From UBA1801 sp035353395 (GTDB taxonomy: Bacteria; Acidobacteriota; Holophagae; Holophagales; Holophagaceae): a DNA stretch of 33,035 bases. Made by a program: the position numbers and the translations under genes. How positions within the stretch are numbered: position 1 is the stretch's first letter; every line of letters starts with the position of its first letter. The notes beneath the pieces are model-generated. The model saw nothing but the letters and a program-made list of their open reading frames with translations, was not told the origin of the DNA and ran no database searches. Where the stretch lies: NCBI GenBank assembly GCA_035353395.1, contig DAOPZL010000035.1, forward strand, positions 1 to 33,035, written 5' to 3'. Of this stretch, positions 8,413-16,062 are shown one piece after another.

Positions 8413-8430
8413 TTAACACTGTTAAGTATA
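8413..8430 (-). promoter_or_regulatory. TetR operator-like palindrome with overlapping -10 element
   Basis: TTAACACTGTTAA (8413-8425) is a perfect palindrome around a central base. On the minus strand it sits directly against a -10-like TATACT (8430-8425) and 25 bases before the tetR ATG. Position and symmetry fit an operator through which the TetR protein represses its own operon. The -35 element is not convincing. Confidence 0.5.
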
Positions 8431-8489
8431 TGATCGATGTTCTTTTCCAGGTCACTGCCAAGTCAAGAGGGTTCTTCTTTCCGGAATGC

Positions 8490-8583
8490 GAGTCCGGGTG
8501 GCTTGGGCAGGCCACCCGGACCCACCGGCACGGACCGGACCGTGCCGAACGGAGGCTTCAGGCTGGGCGGCGGGAAGCCTCCG
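8490..8583. repeat. Three consecutive hairpin-forming inverted repeats
   Basis: Three perfect stems follow one another: 8492-8502 with 8511-8521 (11 bp, 8-base loop), 8526-8533 with 8540-8547 (8 bp, 6-base loop), and 8550-8558 with 8575-8583 (9 bp, 16-base loop). They lie between the aquaporin stop and the tetR promoter. None is followed by a T-run on either strand. They may act with the stem at 8590-8625 as transcription barriers or as RNA 3'-end protection for the aquaporin transcript. Confidence 0.6.
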
Positions 8584-8589
8584 CATCCA

Positions 8590-8625
8590 CGCTCCCGGGC
8601 GGCCTGGGCGAGGCCTCCGGGAGCG
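8590..8625 (-). terminator. Strong hairpin downstream of the aquaporin gene
   Basis: Bases 8590-8598 pair with 8617-8625 and 8601-8605 pair with 8611-8615, giving 14 base pairs with a small internal loop and a 5-base tip loop. It starts 12 bases after the aquaporin stop on the minus strand. There is no poly-U tract, so intrinsic termination is not assured. Confidence 0.4.
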
Positions 8626-8637
8626 GGACGCCGGGAC

Positions 8638-9420
8638 CTAGGGCCGCTGAGGGCTGGGTTCGCCGGCCACGTGTCCTTCCACGCACTTCTCCGAATTGAG
8701 GAAGGCGTCGTAGAGGAAGGTGGCCACCACGCAGGCCAGGCAGGGCACCAGGACGGGCGGGACCAGCCAGTACCAGCCGTCGAACAGGTTCCTGGACCCG
8801 ACCAGGGCGCCGAGGATGCGGGGCGCCAGGTCGCGGGCGGGGTTGAGGGAGTACCCGCTGGGGCCGCCCAGGCAGAGGCCGATGGCCAGGATGACGCCTC
8901 CCACCACGAAGGGGCCCGCCTTGGCCATGGCCGCGTTCTTGCGGTCGCCCACGGCGAGGACGGCCCACATGAGCACCGTCGTCCCGAAGAACTCGGCGAT
9001 GCTCGCCGTCAGCAAGCTGTAGGCGCCCGCGGACTTCCCGGCGGGATCGTAGATCGCCCCCGCGCCGCTCGTCCATATGTTCGGCATGCCGGCCGACACC
9101 AGGCCGTCCCGGTAGACCAGGTAGACGGCCAGGGCGCCGAGGAAGCCGCCCAGGAAGGTCCCCAGGAACGTCGGCACCACCCGGGACCAGGGGACGTCCC
9201 CCCGGACCGCGCAGGCCAGGGTGATGGCCGGGTTGTTGTCGGCGCCCACGATCAGCCCCGACACCGCGACGGCGAAGGCCCACCCGAAGGCGATCGTGTT
9301 CCAGTTGTAGTTGCCCGCGGCCCCCCTGGGACCGAGGACCAGGCTGGCGACGACTCCGTCGCCCAGGAGAATGAGGACAAACGTGGCCAGGACCACGGCA
9401 ATGAACGCTCTTGCTTTCAT
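8638..9420 (-). CDS. Aquaglyceroporin (MIP family channel, GlpF-like)
   Basis: A 260-residue membrane channel with six hydrophobic segments and two NPA half-helices. The second is LNPARD (Asn193-Pro194-Ala195, Arg196, Asp197); the aspartate after NPAR is typical of glycerol-conducting GlpF-type channels. The first is at residues 63-65 but is preceded by ADN, where GlpF has AHL, an unusual substitution next to the pore. The ATG at 9420 is chosen because AGGAGGG lies 8-10 bases upstream; an in-frame ATG at 9453 lacks such a site and would add 11 polar residues. The gene stands alone with no glycerol kinase or dehydrogenase nearby, so the physiological solute (glycerol, water, other small neutral molecules) is uncertain. 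Confidence 0.92.
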   Translation of the reverse strand: MKARAFIAVVLATFVLILLGDGVVASLVLGPRGAAGNYNWNTIAFGWAFAVAVSGLIVGADNNPAITLACAVRGDVPWSRVVPTFLGTFLGGFLGALAVYLVYRDGLVSAGMPNIWTSGAGAIYDPAGKSAGAYSLLTASIAEFFGTTVLMWAVLAVGDRKNAAMAKAGPFVVGGVILAIGLCLGGPSGYSLNPARDLAPRILGALVGSRNLFDGWYWLVPPVLVPCLACVVATFLYDAFLNSEKCVEGHVAGEPSPQRP

Positions 9421-9538
9421 GGAACAACCCTCCTGTTGGTCAAGTTGGCTCATTAAAGCAAGGCATATGGAAAAGAAAATAAATTTGATTTCATTTTAAA
9501 AATATCATTACATTGACCTATCTTCATGTATTACGTTC

Positions 9539-9568
9539 GTCATACAGGCCTCCTCATTCGACGGTCAA
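9539..9568 (-). promoter_or_regulatory. Candidate promoter of the aquaporin gene
   Basis: Minus-strand TTGACC (9568-9563) and TATGAC (9544-9539) are 18 bases apart in the AT-rich intergenic region 9421-9646. This would give a leader of about 110 bases. The spacing is slightly long, so support is modest. This 226-base region otherwise holds AT-rich DNA (9460-9540) and no gene. Confidence 0.35.
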
Positions 9569-9646
9569 GGAGAAATACCTGCGGGTTTCCCGGGATCCTG
9601 CTTATCATTCAGGGAATTTCGAGCGTCCATTCCACCCGGGGGACCG

Positions 9647-10144
9647 ATGTCCACGAGCCTGCCTGACATGGATCCTGAAGCCATGAGTGGGAACAAGGTC
9701 GTGCGGACCTTCCGGATGCCCGTGGAACTGGTGCACGTCCTGGGCCGGGAGGCGTCCCGCCGCGGGCTGGACCTGACCGCGCTGGTCCTGCGGGTCCTCC
9801 ACGGCTACCTGACCTACTTCTCCCTGCCGGACGCGGCCATCATGCAGCTGGAAGCGGACCGGGAAGCCATGGGCATGGACCGGTCCCAGTATCTCTCCCA
9901 TGTGCTCTACCACCGCTGCCTGGCGATCCGTGAACAGGGCCCCGGCCACGACGATCCCCGCGCGCCGCTTCCGAGGCAGGTCCCCGCCCCCGCGCCCCCG
10001 CCGCCGGAAGGCGAGCCGTCCCCGGCGCGATCTTCCTCCCTGGACCGAACCGGCGGGGGGGCACACGATGCGGTGCCCGGACTCGTCCCCGGCGGCGGCG
10101 TCTGGCCCTACGGCGTCAGGGAGAACCGTCCCCGGAAGCGCTGA
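9647..10144 (+). CDS. Small protein with two ribbon-helix-helix-like segments and a Pro-rich tail
   Basis: A 165-residue protein not assigned to a named family. Residues about 17-55 (VRTFRMPVELVHVLGREASR, then GLDLTALVLRVLHGYL) have the strand-helix-turn-helix pattern of Arc/MetJ/CopG ribbon-helix-helix DNA-binding proteins. Residues about 60-92 (IMQLEADREAMGMDRSQYLS, then HVLYHR) repeat the pattern. Two fused units could bind DNA as a pseudo-dimer. From about residue 100 on it is Pro/Arg/Gly-rich and probably disordered. The ATG at 9647 follows GGGGGA with a 4-base gap. It is divergent from the aquaporin gene and convergent with the YciI-like gene (18-base gap). It could regulate the aquaporin, but no operator is proven. 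Confidence 0.65.
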   Translation: MSTSLPDMDPEAMSGNKVVRTFRMPVELVHVLGREASRRGLDLTALVLRVLHGYLTYFSLPDAAIMQLEADREAMGMDRSQYLSHVLYHRCLAIREQGPGHDDPRAPLPRQVPAPAPPPPEGEPSPARSSSLDRTGGGAHDAVPGLVPGGGVWPYGVRENRPRKR

Positions 10145-10162
10145 GGCCCCTCCGGGCGGCGC

Positions 10163-10450
10163 TCAGAGCCTGTCCAGGTCCTCCCTGCCGATGTTCGGCA
10201 GCCAGGGCAGGAGTTCGTACTGGGCCACGCCCGCCTTGATGAAAGGATCCTCGTCCCGGATCCGGTCGAGGCTCCCATGCTGGTCCGCCACTTTCAGGAG
10301 CAGGGCTCCTCCGTTCCGGGGGTCCAGGGGACCGGAGGCCAGCAGGACGCCCTTCTCCCTGAGGCTCCGGAGGTAGGCACGGTGGGCCTCGACGACCTTG
10401 AGCACCTCCTCCAGGGGACGGCGGTAGCGGATGATGGCGATGGCGTACAT
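10163..10450 (-). CDS. YciI-family protein
   Basis: A 95-residue small alpha/beta protein. The pattern of N-terminal strand (MYAIAIIRYRRP), helix with HRAYLRSLREKGVLLASGPL, and the late DPFIKAGVAQYELLPW segment matches the YciI fold (ferredoxin-like, related to muconolactone isomerase). YciI proteins are dimeric; most have no firm reaction, though some act as dehydrochlorinases or hydrolases. The ATG at 10450 has GGAG five bases upstream. A GTG two codons earlier is possible but overlaps that site. It is downstream of arcC on the same strand, with 75 bases between, and may be co-transcribed. Confidence 0.85.
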   Translation of the reverse strand: MYAIAIIRYRRPLEEVLKVVEAHRAYLRSLREKGVLLASGPLDPRNGGALLLKVADQHGSLDRIRDEDPFIKAGVAQYELLPWLPNIGREDLDRL

Positions 10451-10525
10451 GGACACTCCGGAAACAGGGCGGACACGGTCGATTCTGCCTCAACCGCGTC
10501 CGCCCGGGGCCGTTCGCGCCTGGAA

Positions 10526-11473
10526 TCAGTCGCGGACGATGCGGGTGCCCACCTTCTCGTAGTCCTCCTTCTCGAGGGCCTCGGGGGAGGTGATGAGGAC
10601 CTCGTGGCCCCCGGCCTTGATGAAGGCGAGGGCCGACTCGATCTTGGGCCCCATGGAGCCGGCCGGGAACTGGCCGCCGGCCAGGTGCTTGGCGGCCTCG
10701 GAGAAGGTCATGCGGTCGACCCAGCGCTGGGTCGGCTTGCCGAAATCGAGGGCCACCTTGGGCACGCCGGTCAGGATCACGTAGGTGTCGGCGCCCAGCT
10801 GCTCGGCCAGCAGCGAGGACAGGCGATCCTTGTCGATGACCGCCTCCACGCCCACCAGGAAGCCCGAGGCGTCCCGGATCACGGGAATGCCCCCGCCTCC
10901 GCCCGCGATGACGCAGTGGCCGGCCTCGAGCAGCAGCTTGACGGAGTCCACCTGCACGATCTCGATGGGCCTGGGCGAGGGAACCACCTTGCGCCAGCCG
11001 CGGCCCGCGTCCTCCCGCATGATCCAGCCCTTCTCCTTCATCAGTTCGAGGGCACGGAACTCCTTGTAGAACGGGCCCACCGGCTTCGTGGGGTTCTGGA
11101 AGCCCGGGTCGTCCTTGTCCACCACGACCTCCGTGAGCACCGTGGTCACCGGGGTGCCGAGGTCCAGGTAGGCCAGCCGGTTGATGAGCATCCGCTCCAG
11201 CATGTAGCCCATGGATCCCTGGGTCATGGCGTCGCAGATGTCGAGGCTGTAGGGCGGGATCCGGTTGGAGCCTTCCTCCTGCTGGATCAGGATGTTCCCC
11301 ACCTGGGGGCCGTTGCCGTGGACAATGCAGAGGGAGAAGCCGGCCTTGACGACGTTTCCGAACATTTCCGCGCACTCGCGGGCATTCTCGAGCTGTTCCT
11401 CCTGGAGCCCTTTCTCCCGCTCTTTCAAAAGGGCGTTTCCGCCGATGGCGATGAGGGCAATTTTCTTGGACAT
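10526..11473 (-). CDS. arcC: Carbamate kinase
   Basis: A 315-residue cytosolic kinase of the amino-acid-kinase fold that makes ATP from carbamoyl phosphate and ADP in fermentative arginine or related ureide breakdown. Clear family signatures are IGGNALL near residue 10, the HGNGPQVGN motif near 52-60, VIAGGGGGIPV near 190-200, the DKDRLSSLLA segment and the late FPAGSMGPKIESA. Length is typical (about 310). AAGGA lies upstream of the ATG at 11473. No arginine deiminase or ornithine carbamoyltransferase gene is adjacent, so the source of carbamoyl phosphate is not shown. A promoter with good spacing lies just upstream. Confidence 0.96.
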   Translation of the reverse strand: MSKKIALIAIGGNALLKEREKGLQEEQLENARECAEMFGNVVKAGFSLCIVHGNGPQVGNILIQQEEGSNRIPPYSLDICDAMTQGSMGYMLERMLINRLAYLDLGTPVTTVLTEVVVDKDDPGFQNPTKPVGPFYKEFRALELMKEKGWIMREDAGRGWRKVVPSPRPIEIVQVDSVKLLLEAGHCVIAGGGGGIPVIRDASGFLVGVEAVIDKDRLSSLLAEQLGADTYVILTGVPKVALDFGKPTQRWVDRMTFSEAAKHLAGGQFPAGSMGPKIESALAFIKAGGHEVLITSPEALEKEDYEKVGTRIVRD

Positions 11474-11509
11474 GTGCTTTCCTTGATGAGGCGCCGAAGA
11501 AAGACGTTC

Positions 11510-11537
11510 ATTCTACAGACATAGGATTTGCTGTGAA
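11510..11537 (-). promoter_or_regulatory. Candidate arcC promoter
   Basis: On the minus strand TTCACA (11537-11532) and TAGAAT (11515-11510) are 16 bases apart, about 36 bases before the arcC ATG. Each matches 4-5 of 6 sigma-70 consensus positions. A perfect 12-base palindrome, CATTCATGAATG (11543-11554), lies just upstream of the -35 and could bind an activator. Confidence 0.45.
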
Positions 11538-11594
11538 GTCCACATTCATGAATGATCTCGACCATGCAGGTCCAAGCCTCGTGATCCCATCCAC

Positions 11595-12308
11595 ATGCAG
11601 GCACTGATCGATTCGGCGAGGGCCATCGAGACTCCGGAAGGCGTGGTGCTGGAGCTCGGGCTGGCGGGGCCTGTCGTGCGGGCCATGGCCTGGGCCCTCG
11701 ACACGATGATCCGCTTCGCCGCCTACATGGCCCTGGGCATGATCCTTCCATTGCTCGGGGGGGCAGGCGCGGGGGCCTGGCTCGTCCTGGTCTTCCTCAT
11801 GGAGTGGTTCTATCCCGTATTCTTCGAGGTGCTGGCCCAGGGACAGACGATCGGCAAGATGGCCCTCGGCATCCGCGTCCTCTGTGACGACGGCGCCCCG
11901 GTCGGCTGGTACCAGTCCACGGTGAGGAACTTCCTGCGGTTCGCGGACTTCCTGCCGGCGCTGTACGCGGCCGGCCTCGTGAGCATGCTCGTGCAGAAGG
12001 ACTTCAAGCGGCTGGGCGACCTGGCGGCGGGCACGATCGTCGTGTACGCGGAGAAGCGGGTTTCCCGCAGGGCGAAGTCCGGCCTGGAGGGGGAAGCGGA
12101 TGCCGGCGAACCGATCGCCCTTCCCTCCGTCCCCTTGACGCTGGACGAACAGCAGGCCCTGGTGGCCTTCGCGGCCCGCAGGCAGGAGTTCACCCGGGAG
12201 CGCGCGGAGGAGCTGGCGGACCTCCTGGAGCCCTTGACGGCCCTCCGGGGCCCGGAGGCCGTGGCGCGCGTCCGGCGCCTGGCCTCGCGCTACGCGGGCG
12301 AGCGATGA
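11595..12308 (+). CDS. RDD-family membrane protein
   Basis: A 237-residue protein with an RDD domain (about residues 20-150): hydrophobic segments near residues 35-52 and 55-75, the family feature GQTIGKMALGIRVL, and a third hydrophobic segment near 112-125 followed by RLGDLAAGTIVVY. The C-terminal 80 residues are cytosolic, charged and helical. RDD proteins are small membrane proteins of largely unknown function, some implicated in ion exchange. It heads the RDD-SpoIIM-DUF4129-like-DUF4350-MoxR-DUF58 operon, whose genes all overlap by 4-8 bases. The ATG at 11595 has no strong ribosome site. It is divergent from arcC across 121 bases. Confidence 0.88.
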   Translation: MQALIDSARAIETPEGVVLELGLAGPVVRAMAWALDTMIRFAAYMALGMILPLLGGAGAGAWLVLVFLMEWFYPVFFEVLAQGQTIGKMALGIRVLCDDGAPVGWYQSTVRNFLRFADFLPALYAAGLVSMLVQKDFKRLGDLAAGTIVVYAEKRVSRRAKSGLEGEADAGEPIALPSVPLTLDEQQALVAFAARRQEFTRERAEELADLLEPLTALRGPEAVARVRRLASRYAGER

Positions 12309-13276
12309 AGCAGCAGGCCTTCGAGCAGGCGCACGAGGCGCAGTGGACCACCTTCGAAGCGGCCCTCCGGCAGCTCGACCGGAAGCCTCGCGGCGGGGCG
12401 GACGCCGCCGCGGAGGACTTCCCCGCCAGCTACCGCCGCGTCTGCCACCACCTCGCCCTGGCGCGGGAACGCAGGTACACGGCCGCCCTCATCCGGCGCC
12501 TGAACGATCTCGCCCTCCGGGGCCACCATGCCCTCTACGGGGCGCGCCCGGGGCTCCAGCAGAAATGGCTCCGGTTCCTGCGTTCGGGCTTCCCGCGCCT
12601 GGTGCGCGCCAACTGGCGGGCCGTCGCCCTCGCCAGTGCCCTGTTCTACCTGCCGTTCCTCGGCCTGCCCTTCGCCGTCCACCGGAACCCCGAGGTGGCC
12701 TACCTGGTCCAGGACCCCCAGTCCCTCGCCCGCATGGAGGAGATGTACCGCGGCGGCGGCGCGAAGTTCGGGCGCAAGGACGCCGCCGACACCGACGTGT
12801 ACATGTTCGGCTTCTACATCTGGAACAACCTGCGCATCACCTTCCAGGTCTTCGCGAGCGGGCTCGCGCTGGGTCTCGGCTCCGTCATCTTCCTCCTGGT
12901 CAACGGGCTCCAGGGGGGCGCCGTGGCGGGACACCTGACCCGGATGGGGCTCGGAGGCAACTTCTGGTCCTTCGTGGTCACGCACAGCGCCCTGGAGACC
13001 ACCGGCCTGGTCCTGGCGGGGGCGGCGGGCATGAAGCTGGGCTTCGCGCTCCTCTCGCCGGGCAGGAAGTCGCGCCTCCAGGCCCTGAAGGACGCCTCCC
13101 GGAGCGGCGTGGCGATCGTCTACGGCGCCGCGCTCATGGTCTTCCTGGCCGCCTTCTTCGAGGCGTTCTGGTCCTCCAGCGCCCTGGTGCCTCCGACGAT
13201 GAAGTTCATCGTCGGAGGGAGCCTCTGGGCCCTGGTGGCCGCCTATTTCCTTTTCGGAGGCCGGCGCCATGTTTGA
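12305..13276 (+). CDS. SpoIIM/DUF95-family membrane protein
   Basis: A 323-residue protein of the stage II sporulation protein M (DUF95) family. A soluble helical N-terminal part (about 1-100, with YRRVCHHLALAR) precedes hydrophobic segments near 108-125, 180-205, 220-245, 265-285 and 295-315. The YIWNNLRITFQVFASGLALG segment and the HSALETTGLVLAGAAG segment are characteristic. In Bacillus SpoIIM is part of a peptidoglycan-degrading engulfment complex; homologues in non-sporulating Gram-negatives occur, as here, beside RDD, MoxR and DUF58 genes and are not a sign of sporulation. The start overlaps the RDD stop by 4 bases (ATGA). Confidence 0.9.
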   Translation: MKQQAFEQAHEAQWTTFEAALRQLDRKPRGGADAAAEDFPASYRRVCHHLALARERRYTAALIRRLNDLALRGHHALYGARPGLQQKWLRFLRSGFPRLVRANWRAVALASALFYLPFLGLPFAVHRNPEVAYLVQDPQSLARMEEMYRGGGAKFGRKDAADTDVYMFGFYIWNNLRITFQVFASGLALGLGSVIFLLVNGLQGGAVAGHLTRMGLGGNFWSFVVTHSALETTGLVLAGAAGMKLGFALLSPGRKSRLQALKDASRSGVAIVYGAALMVFLAAFFEAFWSSSALVPPTMKFIVGGSLWALVAAYFLFGGRRHV

Positions 13277-14878
13277 ACGCCTCCGCATGGCGCTGCGCCT
13301 GAGGGATCCCTGGGAGGCCGTGGACCTGGGCTTCATCCTCCTGCGCGCGAACTGGCGCGCGGTGATCCTCGCATGGCTCGCCGCGGTCGTCCCCCTTTCC
13401 GCGATCCTCCTGGCGCTGTTCCGGGACCACCTCTGGGTCCCGCCCCTGGTGGTCTGGTGGCTGAAGCCCGCCCTGGACCGCCTGGTCCTGCACGTCCTGG
13501 CCAGGGCCACCTTCGGCGAGCTGCCGAGCCTGAAGGAGACCCTGGGCCAGGCGCCCAGGTTCATGCGCCGAGGCTTCCTGGCTTCCCTGGCCTGGCGGCG
13601 GTTCAGCCCCCAGCGGAGCTTCGTGCTCCCGGTATGGCAGCTGGAGGAGCAGCCGGGCGCGGGCTACCGGAGGCGCTGCGCGGTGCTCCTGCGCAGGAGC
13701 AGGCCCCAGGCCGTCTGGCTGACCTTTGTCTGCCTCCTGTTCCAGGGCGCGGTCTGCGTCGGCGCCCTGGCGGCGATCTCCCTCTTCACGCCCGCCGCCG
13801 TCGATTTCGGCGTGACGGCCGCGGTGTTCGGTTCGGGGCCCGAGCGGGCGCGCTGGCTGGACCTCCTGATGAGCCTGCTCCCCATCGCCGCGTTCACCCT
13901 GCTGGAGCCTTTCTACGTCGCCGGCGGCTTCGCCCTCTACCTGAACCGGCGGGTCGAACTGGAAGGCTGGGACCTGGGAGTGGCCTTCCGGAAGATGGCG
14001 GCGAGGATCGCCAGGGCCCTGGGCCGGAGCGCGGCCCTCCTCCTGCTGGCCTTCGCCCTGTTCGCGCCCTCGCCCCTCCGGGCCCATCCCGATCCGAAGG
14101 CGGTCCTGGCCGAGGTGCTCAAGGATCCCGAGTTCCAGGTGACGCGGAAGAAGAAGGGCCTGCACTGGAAGCAGGCCCGGACGGAAGCGTCCCCCGCGGC
14201 CCGGCGGTCCCTGCCTGACCTGAGCGGCCCTCTGAAGCTGCTGGCGGCCTTGGCGAAGTGGACCCTCGTCGCCGGCGGCGCGGCGCTCGCGGCCTGGCTC
14301 CTCTGGCGGAACCGGGGCGCGCTCTCCCGGCGCCTCCGGGCGGAACCGGCCTGGGCGCCGCCGGACATCCTCTTCGGCATGGACATCCGGCCGGAATCCC
14401 TGCCCCCCGGCCTGGATGCCGTCGCCGCAGGGCTCTGGGCGGAAGGCCGCGCCAGGGAGGCCCTGGCCCTGCTCTACCGCGGCGCCCTGGCCCACCTGGC
14501 GCACCGCTGCCGCGCTTCCATCAGCCGCGGAGCCACGGAAGGCGACTGCCTGCGGAAGGCCGAGGCGGTCCTCCCGGCCCCCGCGCTCGACTACTTCCGC
14601 CGCTTGACCCTGGCCTGGCTTTCCCTGGCCTACGCCGGCCTGCCTCCCGGACCCGGCGCCGAAGCCCTCTGTGCCGAATGGGCCGCGCATTTCCAGCCGN
14701 NNNNNNNNNNNNNNNNNNNNNNNNNNNNNNNNNNNNNNNNNNNNNNNNNNNNNNNNNNNNNNNNNNNNNNNNNNNNNNNNNNNNNNNNNNNNNNNNNNNT
14801 CCCGGACCCGGCGCCGAAGCCCTCTGTGCCGAATGGGCCGCGCATTTCCAGCCGTCCGCTCCGGAGGATCGGCGATGA
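13269..14878 (+). CDS. DUF4129-like membrane protein (split by a spurious assembly gap)
   Basis: A membrane protein with hydrophobic segments near residues 30-55, 155-180, 200-225, 250-270 and 325-345. A periplasmic-looking stretch (HPDPKAVLAEVLKDPEFQ) precedes the last segment. The C-terminal cytosolic domain (about 375-470) resembles DUF4129, with REALALLYRGALAHLA. The frame is intact to 14699, then 100 N follow. After the gap the last 55 bases repeat exactly, but shifted in frame by two. Merging the two copies restores a continuous frame of 484 residues ending SAPEDRR at 14878, overlapping the next ATG. The start at 13269 overlaps the SpoIIM-family stop by 8 bases. The role is unknown; it is a standard member of this operon type. 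Confidence 0.8.
14645..14699. repeat. Left copy of a 55-base direct repeat flanking an assembly gap
   Basis: Identical base for base to 14800-14854. Both copies touch the N run, which is what two unmerged contigs sharing one overlap look like. It is not a biological repeat in my reading. Confidence 0.95.
14700..14799. other. Assembly gap (100 N), probably spurious
   Basis: The N run lies between two exact 55-base copies. Removing the gap and one copy gives a normal gene end that overlaps the next start, so no sequence appears to be missing. Confidence 0.95.
14800..14854. repeat. Right copy of the 55-base direct repeat flanking an assembly gap
   Basis: Second copy of 14645-14699. Only this copy continues into the natural end of the DUF4129-like gene. 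Confidence 0.95.
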
Positions 14879-16062
14879 GGTGGGCGCGCCTTTCGATCCT
14901 CGCGGGAACGCTCGTCGCGGCGGCCGGCCTCCTCGCCTGGGCCCTGATAGGCAGGCTGGAATGGTCCGAGCGGGAGGTCTGGACCGGCTATACCGGAGAG
15001 GCGAGCTACAACGATTTCCTCGCCTGCCAGCGGCTCCTCGAGCGCATGGGCCAACGGGCCTCGTCGATCCGCGGCCTCCCGGCCGGGAAGCGCATGCCGG
15101 CACGCAACGACGTGGTCCTCCTGCCGATGCGCAGGGAGCGCATCACGCCGGGCCAGGCCGAGGCCCTGATGGGATGGGTCGCCCGCGGCGGCCTGCTCGT
15201 CACGGAAGGGCTCACGGCCGAATCCCGCGAGGCGGCCGTCACCCAGGACCCGGTCTGCAGGGCTGTCGGCGCCCGCCTGGCCTGGGTTCCGGAATGGAAC
15301 GGGGGCGGCCTGGCGCCAGGGAAGATGACCGTCGATCCCAAGGCCTTCGACGAGGCCAACCGGAACGTCCAGGTCGTGATCGACGGTCGAGGCTACACCG
15401 TCCGCCTAGGCGCTTGGCGGCAGCTGCTGGACCTGGGCGGGAGGGCCGCCCGGTCCGCGGGGAACGCGTCGGGGATCAAGCTCCTCCAGTACGATCTCGG
15501 CCGCGGGCGCGTGGTCCTGTGCACGGACCTCTCCTGCCTGGCCAACGGAAACCTCGCGGAGGCGGACCATGCGGGCTTCGTCTCGGCCCTGGTCCAGGGT
15601 TGGGGGCCCGGAAACCGGGTCTGGATCGTCTACCGGGAAGAGGCCCCTTCCCTCCGGCGCTGGCTGGGCGACCACGCCTGGAGGGTCCTGGGCGCCCTGG
15701 CCGCCCTGCTCGCGGCGGGCCTCTGGAACGCCGCGCCGCGCTTCGGTCCCCTCGTTCCCGACCCCCACGAGCCCAGGCGCAGCCTTCTGGAACATCTCGC
15801 CGCCTGCGGGCGCTTCCAGTGGGCCCGGCGGGGCGGGCTCCCGCTGCTCGCGGCCGCCAGGCAGGCCGCCCTGGCCAGGGTGCATCGCGCGCATCCGAGC
15901 TGGGGCCACCTGGACTCCGGCGCGCTCTGCGATCGTCTCGCCGGCGTCACGGGCCTGGCGGCGGAGAACATCGACCGGGCCCTGCACCAGGCATCCATCC
16001 CCGATCCGCGCGAATTCACCGAAGCCATCCGGACCCTCGAACTCATCAGGAAGCGAACATGA
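14875..16062 (+). CDS. DUF4350-domain membrane protein
   Basis: A 395-residue protein with an N-terminal hydrophobic segment (about 7-25), an extracytoplasmic DUF4350 domain (about 35-245) and a second membrane segment (about 263-280, VLGALAALLAAGLW). The C-terminal cytosolic domain contains PDPHEPRRSLLEHLAACGRF. The SYNDFLACQRLLERMGQ segment and the VARGGLLVTEG strand fit the glutamine-amidotransferase-like fold proposed for DUF4350. It overlaps the DUF4129-like stop and the moxR start by 4 bases each (ATGA). The family is almost always found beside MoxR and DUF58 genes; its biochemical role is unknown. Confidence 0.88.
   Translation: MRWARLSILAGTLVAAAGLLAWALIGRLEWSEREVWTGYTGEASYNDFLACQRLLERMGQRASSIRGLPAGKRMPARNDVVLLPMRRERITPGQAEALMGWVARGGLLVTEGLTAESREAAVTQDPVCRAVGARLAWVPEWNGGGLAPGKMTVDPKAFDEANRNVQVVIDGRGYTVRLGAWRQLLDLGGRAARSAGNASGIKLLQYDLGRGRVVLCTDLSCLANGNLAEADHAGFVSALVQGWGPGNRVWIVYREEAPSLRRWLGDHAWRVLGALAALLAAGLWNAAPRFGPLVPDPHEPRRSLLEHLAACGRFQWARRGGLPLLAAARQAALARVHRAHPSWGHLDSGALCDRLAGVTGLAAENIDRALHQASIPDPREFTEAIRTLELIRKRT

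Noticed and set aside
12305..13276. Evidence of sporulation from a SpoIIM-like gene
   Set aside because: SpoIIM/DUF95 proteins with RDD, MoxR and DUF58 genes are common in non-sporulating diderms; no other sporulation gene is present.
14645..14854. Biological 55-base direct duplication
   Set aside because: Both copies abut the N run, and collapsing them restores the reading frame; an assembly overlap explains it fully.
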